Assembly (NCBI RefSeq): GCF_002608075.1
Contig: NZ_LAHA01000041.1
Coordinates: 1 to 64,000, forward strand
Direction: 5' to 3'
Length of the DNA stretch: 64,000 bases
Source of the DNA: Nostoc linckia z4
GTDB taxonomy: Bacteria > Cyanobacteriota > Cyanobacteriia > Cyanobacteriales > Nostocaceae
The stretch's first letter is position 1. The number at the start of each line of letters is the position of its first letter. The notes below the pieces were generated by a model. The model made no database searches. It was not told where the DNA came from and saw only the letters and a list, made by a program, of their open reading frames with translations. Positions 18,237-25,915 of the stretch are shown one piece after another. A program made the position numbers and the translations under genes.

Positions 18237-19402
18237 TTGTTTATTAAATGGCTAGAATCAAAAGCCACTTGTGATACGTTCGGCAACTCAGCATTACCTT
18301 GCATTTGCAATAATACTCCTTGCTCTCTGAGAGACTTGAGTGCAGCTACAATTTGACTGCGATCGATCCCTAATTCGGTTGCCAAATCAGAGAAACGCTT
18401 TCCCGGAGACTTGCACAGATAGTTGTAGACTTCATACTCGTAAGGTACTCGTTGTTCTAATACAATCTGATTTTGGCTCTCTGATATTATCTCTGGCGGC
18501 TGGAATTGAGTGTTTGTACTACGATGCAATTCACTTAAAACCTCTTCCAGTAACCGAATTGCTTCCACACGAGGTTGATTCGTGCGAGTCAGCAGGATAT
18601 CGGCACAAATATCTTGGAAATTAGGCTCTTCAAAGTTTACGGAAATTTCGTGTTCGTGGCAGATTCTACCGATCATCAGACAGGAACGTAAACCACCGCC
18701 TTGTCCAGAGCCAGATCGACTCCAAAACATCCGCACTAAACGCACGATTTTGTCTGCTTTCTCAGAATCTATGCCTGTTTTCTGAATTACAATTTCCTGC
18801 TGAGTTAGTTCATCAGGTGGAGGCATATCGATAGTGATAACACGATCCATCAAAGCATCCTGAGTTGCATGGACTCCACAATACTCTTGGGGATTTGATG
18901 TTAAGATTGCCCGAAACTGGGGATGAACTCGGATATACTCGGCTCGATGTTGGTTTGTTGGCAATACTAACAACCTCTCCTCAAGTACCGAGAGTAAAAC
19001 GTTATTTACCTCCGGGTGCGATCTGTTGAATTCGTCGTAAACCAGCGTAAATCCCTCTTTACAAGCTAGGGTTAATCGTGCGTCAACCCAGTGTTGTCGC
19101 AGTTCATCCTCAACTTTGATCACGCTGTGGATGAAGTTATCAACAACCTTTTTGCGGGTGTAACCTAATTGATTACCAATCAAGTCTGAGGTTTTAAACT
19201 CATCATCTCCAAATAAGAGGATGATAGGCTGGTTGAGTAAATCAGCCAGATGCATTGCCAGAGTAGTTTTTCCGACTCCAGCCGCGCCACGTAAATGTAC
19301 TGAAAAACCTGACTGTAGATAACGCAAAGCACGTTGAGTGATGCGTTGAATAGCAGGGGTATTGACAAATCGCTGTGGAGATGCATTTAATACTGTTGTC
19401 AA
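18233..19402 (-). CDS. gvpN: Gas vesicle protein GvpN (MoxR-type AAA ATPase) with C-terminal winged helix
   Basis: GvpN is a MoxR-like ATPase needed for vesicles to enlarge beyond small bicones. Visible are Walker A 'GAAGVGKT' (residues 39-46), Walker B 'FTLVYDEFNRS', sensor-1 'AILTSNPQEYCGVHATQDALMDR' and the 'RSGSGQGGGLRSCLMIGRI' region. At 389 residues it is longer than most GvpN proteins. The extra end (about 320-375, 'YEVYNYLCKSPGKRFSDLATELGIDRSQIVAALKSLREQGVL') reads as a winged helix-turn-helix like the one at the end of GvpC in this cluster. First gene of the minus-strand gas vesicle operon. Confidence 0.95.
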   Translation of the reverse strand: MTTVLNASPQRFVNTPAIQRITQRALRYLQSGFSVHLRGAAGVGKTTLAMHLADLLNQPIILLFGDDEFKTSDLIGNQLGYTRKKVVDNFIHSVIKVEDELRQHWVDARLTLACKEGFTLVYDEFNRSHPEVNNVLLSVLEERLLVLPTNQHRAEYIRVHPQFRAILTSNPQEYCGVHATQDALMDRVITIDMPPPDELTQQEIVIQKTGIDSEKADKIVRLVRMFWSRSGSGQGGGLRSCLMIGRICHEHEISVNFEEPNFQDICADILLTRTNQPRVEAIRLLEEVLSELHRSTNTQFQPPEIISESQNQIVLEQRVPYEYEVYNYLCKSPGKRFSDLATELGIDRSQIVAALKSLREQGVLLQMQGNAELPNVSQVAFDSSHLINK

Positions 19403-19595
19403 ACTCTAAGTACCTCCTCAATAAGCATTTTATAAAAAAAGTAATTTTTGGCACATCGGATATATAAAATACTGGACTCAAATCCCACGCATTTTGGTAT
19501 CAACACAAGACTAGTAATGTTTAATATCTATGTCATCAGCATGATTACGGTCTTGCGAGGACAGCTTTAGTAAATCCACACGAGTGTAAAGTCAT
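19403..19595. promoter_or_regulatory. Divergent promoter region gvpN / gvpG
   Basis: 193 bases separating divergently read gvpN (minus) and gvpG (plus). The region must hold promoters for both directions. It includes an AT-rich patch at 19428-19470. No binding site could be assigned. Confidence 0.5.
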
Positions 19596-19847
19596 ATGGT
19601 TCTGCGCTTTTTACTATTACCGATTACCGGCCCATTAATGGGGGTAACGTGGCTTGGGGAAAAAATTTTAGAACAAGCAAGTACTGAAATTGATGATAAA
19701 GAAAATCTCAGTAAGCAGCTCCTTGCACTGCAACTTGCTTTTGATATGGGAGAAATTCCTGAAGAAGAGTTTGAAATTCAGGAAGAAGCTCTTTTATTAG
19801 CGATTCTGGAAGCAGAAAAGCAGGAACGCGATCGGACACAAGAGTAA
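19596..19847 (+). CDS. gvpG: Gas vesicle protein GvpG
   Basis: An 83-residue protein with the GvpG pattern: hydrophobic start 'LRFLLLPITGPLMGVTWLGEKILEQA', then an acidic helical part 'LSKQLLALQLAFDMGEIPEEEFEIQEEALLLAILEAE'. GvpG is a small accessory protein essential in several systems, interacting with GvpF/L and others. It is the only gas vesicle gene here on the plus strand. No clear Shine-Dalgarno precedes the ATG. Confidence 0.93.
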   Translation: MVLRFLLLPITGPLMGVTWLGEKILEQASTEIDDKENLSKQLLALQLAFDMGEIPEEEFEIQEEALLLAILEAEKQERDRTQE

Positions 19848-20020
19848 TACCAATTCTCTAAAAGCCGTCTACAGATAGAACCGCTAAAATATATTGCCTA
19901 CGAGCAGCCTGGACAAGTTATGCTCAAGGCTCAAGGCTATACCACTATCATGCGGTAGCCAGTGAACTAAGCAAGCACTTAATAAAAGGCTAGCAGTGTA
20001 AAATTAAATATAAATAAATC

Positions 20021-20048
20021 AAAAAGAGAGGTGATATCCTCTCTTTTT
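20021..20048. terminator. Bidirectional hairpin terminator
   Basis: Perfect 11-base arms AAAAAGAGAGG (20021-20031) / CCTCTCTTTTT (20038-20048) with a 6-base loop. Runs of A before and T after make it a rho-independent terminator in both directions. It lies between the end of gvpG and the end of the minus-strand pair at 20130-21173. Confidence 0.75.
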
Positions 20049-20129
20049 AATATTTATTCAATTTTGTAAGTTACTTACATATGAGCTATAAAGACAAATT
20101 AATTTATTTTCTGCTATGACCTAAATTTG

Positions 20130-20462
20130 TTAGCGCATAACTTTATCATCTCGAAACCTTGACCTCACCTTAGATTTTGGGGAAGCTTTCCGCTTTTGAC
20201 CTAATGGTAGGACAAATAGAAAAGGAAGTGTAGAAAGGTAGCGGCTGAATTTTAGAACAAGAACTGTTCTCTGAGGATAGTCATTTTGTGTAATGGTTGT
20301 ATCCGTCCAGTTGTCTAGCCAGTCTCCATCTACATCTTTAACAAATTGGCGAATTCCATCCACGCCGTGGACTCTTCTAGATTGTCTCAAAGCCCTAGCT
20401 CGTTGAAGAGCATCTCTAGCTCTGTCAACCCTTTGTTTTTCAAGACCCTTTTGAGTAGACAT
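20130..20462 (-). CDS. Hypothetical basic protein
   Basis: A 110-residue product I do not recognise. The N-terminal third is strongly basic and helical ('RARDALQRARALRQSRRVHG'), the middle is acidic/aromatic ('FVKDVDGDWLDNWTDTT'), and the end again basic ('KRKASPKSKVRSRFRDDK'), suggesting nucleic-acid contact. It starts 6 bases after the stop of the 234-residue gene upstream, so the two are co-transcribed and may form a functional pair. Confidence 0.6.
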   Translation of the reverse strand: MSTQKGLEKQRVDRARDALQRARALRQSRRVHGVDGIRQFVKDVDGDWLDNWTDTTITQNDYPQRTVLVLKFSRYLSTLPFLFVLPLGQKRKASPKSKVRSRFRDDKVMR

Positions 20463-20468
20463 TACACT

Positions 20469-21173
20469 TTACTTGTCTATATTAATTATAAGATAGCAGT
20501 TTCCTTGAGTTCGATCGCTACGCTGAAATACAGATTGACCAATTTTTTGATTTACTTGATTTAATCTTGGATTAAAACTTACAAACATTGCTCTTCTAAT
20601 ACCCCAGTATTTTAAGGTTGATTGCCATTCTCGCTGCTTATTTCGAGAGTGAGTATCATTTACTGTAGTTATTTGCACACACAAAGGTAAATTTTTTGAC
20701 CCTGAAGCTATAAAATCAGTTGCCATTGACAAATCAGCAATATAAGGGTTTAAAGTGTTTCCTCCTAAAAATTCTATTTCTTGGCAAATTTTATTGACAA
20801 AAGATTTATCATCCCCCTTAAATTCACCACCCATTAATTTTTTCTTCCAAATTGGCATCTTGGGGTCAGGCTCATTAATCCAACGCGTGAATAAAAATTC
20901 ATACCAATATTGTTCTGTTGATGTTAGCTGTGCAAACTCCGCTTTTCTATCATCTTCAGACATTAATTGGGTTTCAAACCAAAAAGTGGCATCACTCAGC
21001 AATTCTTCAATAAACTGCAAAACATGAGGTTTTCTTTTTAGAAGTCCAGATTTTTTATTCGCTATCCAGCGTCTTACCTCATCCAACCTAGAAGCTAGTT
21101 TGGGGAAAATAGATCGACTTTCTTCAATTAGTTGATTTAAATCTGCCCTAATCTCGTCCGGGTCTCTTTGCAC
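20469..21173 (-). CDS. Hypothetical protein, possible degenerate PD-(D/E)XK nuclease fold
   Basis: A 234-residue protein not matched to a family by eye. The N-terminal half is helical. Around residues 145-185, 'ADLSMATDFIAS' followed by 'LPLCVQITT' has the spacing of a restriction-endonuclease-like core (D...QxT in place of ExK), and 'YWGIRRAMFVSFNP' follows as a possible later strand. Without a Lys in the motif, catalysis is doubtful. It starts at GTG without a clear ribosome binding site. Co-transcribed with the small basic protein; together they resemble a two-gene accessory module, but this is inference. Confidence 0.55.
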   Translation of the reverse strand: MQRDPDEIRADLNQLIEESRSIFPKLASRLDEVRRWIANKKSGLLKRKPHVLQFIEELLSDATFWFETQLMSEDDRKAEFAQLTSTEQYWYEFLFTRWINEPDPKMPIWKKKLMGGEFKGDDKSFVNKICQEIEFLGGNTLNPYIADLSMATDFIASGSKNLPLCVQITTVNDTHSRNKQREWQSTLKYWGIRRAMFVSFNPRLNQVNQKIGQSVFQRSDRTQGNCYLIINIDK

Positions 21174-21355
21174 GCTGAGTATACTTTTATATTTTTATTT
21201 TTAAAATTTTCTTTAGTATTATAGCAGTTCTCACCCCATTGAAGTATAAGCAAGATTAATTAACCGAAGATGAACACAGATAAATTTGTACTGAATCTGA
21301 CTAATAAACGCTATATCTCTATTAAATACATTTAACAATTGATAATTTATTTCTC

Positions 21356-21688
21356 CTATTTTGACACGTCATCATTTTCAATTTCATTATGCTTTTGTGC
21401 TTGGTAATCATCAAACAATGCAAATAATTTATCCAAAGCATCGCGTTCATCTGCTGAGTAAAACAGTATTAAATTGGCCCATGTATGATGTGTTTTTACA
21501 GGACATATTTTTCTTAGCCATTCTAAAAAGTTATCAAACTCTATTTCCTCTTCAGTTTTAGTAAATCCAAGATTTATTCGTGCTATTTCATAACCTTGAA
21601 GAAATGAGTGAAAATCAAAAATACTTTTCCTACTTAAATACAAAGCTGGTCTTCTTTTAATTTCTTGTAAAAGTTCATAAAAATTCAT
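21356..21688 (-). CDS. Hypothetical protein (short 'RPALYLSRKS' type)
   Basis: About 110 residues starting 'MNFYELLQEIKRRPALYLSRKSIFDFHSFLQGYEIAR'. The ATG at 21688 is preferred over one 9 codons upstream because AAGGAG lies 7 bases before it. Short proteins with a 'RPxxYL...S...FLxGY' pattern occur as orphan genes in accessory regions and some are immunity-like, but I cannot assign a function. The remainder contains 'WLRKICPVKTHHTWANLILFY' and an acidic end. Confidence 0.6.
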   Translation of the reverse strand: MNFYELLQEIKRRPALYLSRKSIFDFHSFLQGYEIARINLGFTKTEEEIEFDNFLEWLRKICPVKTHHTWANLILFYSADERDALDKLFALFDDYQAQKHNEIENDDVSK

Positions 21689-21724
21689 TTTTAAACTCCT
21701 TGAGTTTTTCGTCATGTTGATTAT

Positions 21725-21979
21725 GCAAGGAAGTTGCGAAGAATAGGCAGATGAAATCTTAGTACTTAGTATTCCAATGTTATGGTGTTAAATTTTGGTG
21801 TATTGTCCTCTAAGCCAGTATTTGCTTGCTGATGGGTGATGTCCTCTTCAGCTGTGATTTGACTATTTAAAATAGCAAGACGCTGCTGAATCTGATGTCG
21901 GCGTGCTTCGAGTTTCTGTAGTTCCTGCTCTAAATGCTCTTTTTCCACCATCATTTTGTAAGCATTTAAGTAAACTCTT
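21725..21979. repeat. 255-bp direct repeat, left copy
   Basis: Aligns without gaps to 25661-25915 (offset 3936) with about 16 mismatches counted by eye. It covers the 3' part of the coiled-coil gene and some sequence beyond its stop. The two copies bound the TacAT/DUF1016/orphan gene island. Confidence 0.9.
21766..21954 (-). pseudogene. 5'-truncated copy of the coiled-coil gene at 25702-26031
   Basis: Encodes 62 residues ('EKEHLEQELQKLEARRHQIQ...') almost identical to the C-terminal 62 residues of the intact 109-residue protein encoded 3.9 kb away. The homology stops at 21979, so the promoter and N-terminal part ('HRTPKRGQIQ') are missing. It probably arose by duplication or rearrangement when the island between the repeats was acquired. 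An in-frame ATG exists, so translation cannot be excluded. Confidence 0.75.
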
Positions 21980-22033
21980 ATTAGATATAAAAATGTGTTG
22001 GCATTGTATATACAATATACTATATTAGATATT

Positions 22034-22076
22034 AAGCATTACCGAAGTAAGCTGTAACTTTACTTTGGTAATGCTT
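22034..22076. promoter_or_regulatory. 17-bp inverted repeat upstream of tacA (probable operator)
   Basis: AAGCATTACCGAAGTAA (22034-22050) and TTACTTTGGTAATGCTT (22060-22076) are complementary at 16 of 17 positions around a 9-base spacer. It sits 30 bases before the chosen tacA start. Ribbon-helix-helix antitoxins bind such palindromes to repress their own operon. Confidence 0.65.
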
Positions 22077-22106
22077 GATATGACACATAAACATGGAAGA
22101 TACCTA

Positions 22107-22397
22107 ATGGTTGCCCGTTCTAAAATGGATAATCTTAGTCGTAACCAAGTAATTAATATTAGAGTTCAAGAACAACAACGGGATTTAATTGATAATGCGG
22201 CTGCGATTCTTGGTAAAAGCCGTTCTGACTTTATGTTAGAGGTAGCCTGTAGAGAAGCTGAAAAAGTCATCTGTGATAAAGCTTTCTTTGCATTGAATGA
22301 GGAAAAATATCAAGAATTCCTTACTATTTTGGACTCACCACCTAAAGCGAATGAAGAAATGAGTAAACTCTTAACTACTAAATCGCCTTGGGATTGA
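22107..22397 (+). CDS. tacA: TacA-like (DUF1778) ribbon-helix-helix antitoxin
   Basis: The start at 22107 has GGAAGA 6 bases upstream and gives a 96-residue protein, the normal DUF1778 length; an in-frame ATG at 22071 would run through the operator palindrome. 'NQVINIRVQEQQRDLIDNAAAILGKSRSDFMLEVACREAEKVI' is the ribbon-helix-helix DNA-binding part, and the tail ending 'LLTTKSPW' is the toxin-binding region. It neutralises the acetyltransferase toxin encoded next and represses the operon. Confidence 0.92.
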   Translation: MVARSKMDNLSRNQVINIRVQEQQRDLIDNAAAILGKSRSDFMLEVACREAEKVICDKAFFALNEEKYQEFLTILDSPPKANEEMSKLLTTKSPWD

Positions 22398-22906
22398 TGA
22401 CAAACCAAATGAAAATAATCGATGCTCCTCGGCCTGTTACTAAAGACCATGATGTATCAGAGTTTGAATCTAAATCAGAAGCCTTGAATAGCTGGCTGAA
22501 GGAGAGAGCTTTGAAAAGTGAGGGGGATACAGCCAGAACATTTGTAGTAACAGTTGAAAATAAAGTAATAGGTTATTACTGTTTAGCAACAGCTTCTGTA
22601 ACTCATTTAGCAGCTGTTAGCAAAGCTAAACGGAATGCACCAGACTCTATACCGTGTATGCTTATTGGTAGGCTAGCTGTATATACCAAATGGGAAGGAC
22701 AAGGTATAGGGTCTGGTTTATTAAAAGATGCTATTAAACGCATTTTATCAGTATCTCAAATAGCTGGTGTTAGATATATTTTGGTTCACGCTAAAGATGA
22801 AGAAGCGAAAAAATTTTATTTAAAACGTGGGTTTCAAGCATCACCAATAGAACCATTCACACTAATGATGACTTTAAAAGATATTCGAGCAAGCATTGTA
22901 GATTAA
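22397..22906 (+). CDS. tacT: TacT-like GNAT acetyltransferase toxin
   Basis: Starts at the ATG overlapping the antitoxin stop (ATGA), giving 169 residues. GNAT features: 'LIGRLAVYTKWEGQGIGSGLLKDAIKR' (acetyl-CoA loop 'QGIGSG'), 'VRYILVHAKDEEAKKFYLKRGF' and the start 'FESKSEALNSWLKERALKSEGDTARTFVV' seen in TacT/AtaT-type toxins. These acetylate charged tRNAs and stop translation. All key motifs look intact, so the toxin is probably active. The 3' end overlaps a truncated DUF1016 gene on the other strand. Confidence 0.92.
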   Translation: MTNQMKIIDAPRPVTKDHDVSEFESKSEALNSWLKERALKSEGDTARTFVVTVENKVIGYYCLATASVTHLAAVSKAKRNAPDSIPCMLIGRLAVYTKWEGQGIGSGLLKDAIKRILSVSQIAGVRYILVHAKDEEAKKFYLKRGFQASPIEPFTLMMTLKDIRASIVD

Positions 22907-23362
22907 CCTACACGCTTTTCCCTGACGCTCAAAAAGTCTATTGTCTATTTGTAGAGTTAAAATATTGCGACTCCAACCATTTTCTAAGGTTTTTTGTACA
23001 TACCATAGCTTTGCTGAAGTATCTTTGATAGCATCCAAAATACGGACATTATGCCCCCAAGGAATTAGTGCAACAAGCTGTTGCACAATTTGTTCATCTG
23101 GGTAAGCTTCAGCAAAAGCCCGCATATACTTCAGGTTACGTGCTGAGAATCCTTTCATCTCCGGGAAGGCTTCTTTTAAATCCCTGGCAAGACGTTCAAT
23201 AACTTTTGTTCCCCATCCCTGTTGTTGTTGTCTAAAAAGAATATCTCGCCCAATTTGCCAATAGAGCAATATCAATTCGCGGTTAATAGATAATGCCGCT
23301 CGTACCTGGGCATTGCGTATGCGTTCTTTTAGCTCCCGCAAGAAATTGTCATAATTGTCCAT
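22874..23362 (-). pseudogene. Truncated DUF1016 (YhcG-type) nuclease gene
   Basis: The first 148 or so residues match the DUF1016 N-terminal domain ('LKERIRNAQVRAALSINRELILLYWQIGRDI', 'GWGTKVIERLARDLKEAFPEMKGFSARNLKYMRAFAEAYP', 'IPWGHNVRILD', 'RLFERQGKA'). The roughly 190-residue PDDEXK nuclease domain that normally follows is absent. After 'RQGKA' the frame enters the reverse complement of the tacT end, so the break is about 22912-22920, a few bases beyond the tacT stop. The remaining fragment is very unlikely to be a nuclease. Confidence 0.85.
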
Positions 23363-23510
23363 TTCGGTTAATTCTTTGCCAGCTTACTGATAAATTACTG
23401 CCCCAACAGTGTACTTTCTATTTGTTTATAATTTAACTTGTTAAATTGTAAACATTTGAATTATATTGCACTTACCTGGTTTGGTAACAGAACATTAAAC
23501 CCACATAACT

Positions 23511-23912
23511 ATGACAAGACTCGAATTAAAAAATCATCAAGTTTGGCAAGATTTAACTGAAAGATTACAAAATTTAGATGCTAACCTTCTTGTTCAAGAA
23601 CATCTTGACCAGTGTGATTATAAAGTGTGTGGCTATTGGGATGAACAAGATGAATATTATGAGAAAATTACGTTACCTCGTACCCTAGAAGCCGAATTAG
23701 TTAGCAGTTCAATAGGCGTTACTCACGAAGAATGTTTTTTACAACTAAAGTTTTTGCTCATAGCTAATGCTGGCGATAATATGAAAACGGCAAGTAGCAA
23801 TGCTCAAAAACTTGGGGAATTAGTTCTTGTTTATGATGAAAATCTAGAATTTATTGATGAGAATTGGCTTTTAGATGTCGATTCTCCATTCCTTGGGAAG
23901 CGATCTGGCTAA
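23511..23912 (+). CDS. Hypothetical protein
   Basis: A 133-residue acidic protein I do not recognise. It is soluble, with 'YKVCGYWDEQDEYYEKITLPRTLEAEL' in the first half and 'LGELVLVYDENLEFIDENWLLDVDSPF' near the end. No signal peptide or membrane segment. It is a lone plus-strand gene in the island between the two direct repeats, so may be acquired. Confidence 0.55.
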   Translation: MTRLELKNHQVWQDLTERLQNLDANLLVQEHLDQCDYKVCGYWDEQDEYYEKITLPRTLEAELVSSSIGVTHEECFLQLKFLLIANAGDNMKTASSNAQKLGELVLVYDENLEFIDENWLLDVDSPFLGKRSG

Positions 23913-24036
23913 TTTTAGGGAATTGAAAGGACACCTTGGAAAGCAAACCGCAATAGTTCTTGGATAGTATTTTTTGGTTTTATGGCTGTTTTTATTGATG
24001 TATTGTTTGCATTTTATGCTTGGCGGATTAATCAAT

Positions 24037-24546
24037 TTACCAATTGTCTAATATCAGATTTGCATCTTCACTAATTAGTTCTTCAGGGGATTGAGCTGCT
24101 GATTCTATAATCATTTTCGCTTCAGGAGTTCCGATTTCTGCTAATGCCAAGAGAGACTTTCTTGGCACATTGAGCCATTCATCATAAGACCATCGGTATG
24201 TCAATGCCTTGGATAATGCCGGGATTGCTCTTTCATCGCGCAATACATCCAAAAGTTCAATAACTGATTCATGAAGACCATTATTGCTCTCATCATTGAG
24301 GATTTGACAAAGTATAGGTGTGTAATCCTTTGATAGGTTACGCCATGCTGCCATCATGACAAACGAAGCAGCCGGATAATCTGCTGGATTTGAAGCATAT
24401 TTTTCCAACTCCTGAATCACTTCGCTAACTGAAGGAGGTGATATATCAAATTCCTTTTTCATTTCATTAGCAATTCTGTCAGTTTCTCTATAATTAGGAG
24501 AATTTTTGAATAATTTCAGATATTTTTCAACTGTGTTCCTTAGCAT
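24037..24546 (-). CDS. HEAT-repeat-like hypothetical protein
   Basis: A 169-residue all-helical protein. The stretch 'LHESVIELLDVLRDERAIPALSKALTYRWSYDEWLNVPRKSLLALAEIGTPEAKMIIESA' reads as two HEAT-type repeats (the 'DERAIPAL.KAL' pattern), and the first half as further helices. Such proteins usually mediate protein contacts; small ones in accessory islands are often immunity-like. No partner toxin is visible beside it. It starts at ATG 24546, on the same strand as and downstream of the DUF6745-like gene. Confidence 0.65.
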   Translation of the reverse strand: MLRNTVEKYLKLFKNSPNYRETDRIANEMKKEFDISPPSVSEVIQELEKYASNPADYPAASFVMMAAWRNLSKDYTPILCQILNDESNNGLHESVIELLDVLRDERAIPALSKALTYRWSYDEWLNVPRKSLLALAEIGTPEAKMIIESAAQSPEELISEDANLILDNW

Positions 24547-24584
24547 TTTATAGCCTTTTAATATTAGTAAAATTGTTATATATA

Positions 24585-25403
24585 CTAAGACAGAGAAATA
24601 TCATGCTTGGTAAATACACTAAAACCATCTAAAAACTCAATAACTGCTTCATTTTCTGATAATGGTTGACCCTGTTCTTTCAGCATCACTTTATATGGAC
24701 GATTACAAGTGAAACAGAAATCTTGGAAAAAAAATGTCCAACCACAATCGTTAACAAATGTTTTAAGTATGTGCCAAAGATTGTCTTCGGGAAAGCATTG
24801 TAATTCAGAAATGCAGTAATCGAGCAAGCAGCAGACACTACACTCTGCATCTGGAACCACTAAACCAGATGCCAAAAAACGCCACAATCCCTCTAGCCGT
24901 CTTTGCTGATTTGTTTTTGCAGATTTCCAAACTGGAGATAATTTTTCACTATCGCGTAAATTCACAGGTATAAGGCTATGTATAATTGACCAAAATCCCA
25001 ACTGTTTTTGAAGGTAGTTCCATAGATGAATATCCAACTGCCTTCCAACTGTTTCGATTAATGGCGATACAATATATCGATGAAATGTATTACTGAAAAG
25101 TCCTTTTTTAAGTAATTGCTTCTCAAGCCGCCTAATGAGGTTATTAAGTTTTCGAGGATTACACCAATCTTCATGCGGATAAACACAGTTGATAAAACTT
25201 AAATTAGCTATACCAAATGGACTATCAAAAAAATATATGTCGAATTCTTCTACACTAGATATTTGCTTGTAAACAGCTTTAATCGCTTGGGTCGCTTTTT
25301 GTGTATCAATAACTTGTGTTGAAAGTGCTGCTAACTGCCACTTTCTCTTATATTCACAAAGTAAAGCTTCCTGATGTGGGGTTAACTCAGAAATTAGTTG
25401 CAT
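24585..25403 (-). CDS. DUF6745-like N-terminal domain protein (shortened)
   Basis: A 272-residue protein whose start, 'ELTPHQEALLCEYKRKWQLAALSTQVIDTQKATQAIKAVYKQI ... FFDSP', closely follows the opening of the cyanobacterial DUF6745 proteins as I remember them ('LTPxQEALxxxYxxKWxxIALSTxxIDxxKA'). Those proteins are usually much longer. A Cys-rich stretch ('CSVCCLLDYCISELQC', then 'CNRPYKVML') lies near residues 195-255. Function unknown. Its end is 38 bases before the HEAT-like gene, so they may be co-transcribed. Confidence 0.6.
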   Translation of the reverse strand: MQLISELTPHQEALLCEYKRKWQLAALSTQVIDTQKATQAIKAVYKQISSVEEFDIYFFDSPFGIANLSFINCVYPHEDWCNPRKLNNLIRRLEKQLLKKGLFSNTFHRYIVSPLIETVGRQLDIHLWNYLQKQLGFWSIIHSLIPVNLRDSEKLSPVWKSAKTNQQRRLEGLWRFLASGLVVPDAECSVCCLLDYCISELQCFPEDNLWHILKTFVNDCGWTFFFQDFCFTCNRPYKVMLKEQGQPLSENEAVIEFLDGFSVFTKHDISLS

Positions 25404-25660
25404 TAATTATTGAGGCAATTGTTAGTTTCTTTCTATAACTTAGAAGTCATTGCAATTCAGCAGCGTGACAATAAGCTGGCTTGAGGATCTAATTGACCTA
25501 AGTAATATCTTAATGCCTTTCTTAATTACCTCTCCTTGAGTCGAGGTAATAGCAACGAGTTTGGTCAGCAACCTTAAGATTACTAAGTAAAATTGTGATG
25601 TCGTCAAACTCCACGATTCAGACATCCAAAAATGAGATCGCCCCTGCTTGCTACGACCGC

Positions 25661-25915
25661 GCAAGGAAGTTGTGAAGAATAGGCAGCTGAAATCTTAGTA
25701 CTTAGTATTCCAATGTTATGGTGTTGAATTTGGGTGTATTGTCCTCTAAATCAGTATTTGCTTGCTGATGAGCGATGTCTTCTTCAGCAATGATTTGACT
25801 GTTTAAAATAGCAAGACGCTGCTGAATCTGATGTCGGCGTGCTTCGAGTTTCTGTAGTTCCTGCTCTAAACGCTCTTTTTCCAACATCATTTTGTAAGCG
25901 TTTAAGTAAACTCTT
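25661..25915. repeat. 255-bp direct repeat, right copy
   Basis: Partner of 21725-21979, same orientation, no gaps. This copy is part of the intact coiled-coil gene, so is probably the original. Confidence 0.9.

Noticed and set aside
25440..25664. 74-codon minus-strand frame next to the right direct repeat
   Set aside because: Low-complexity translation, no ribosome binding site, no family resemblance; ends at the repeat boundary.
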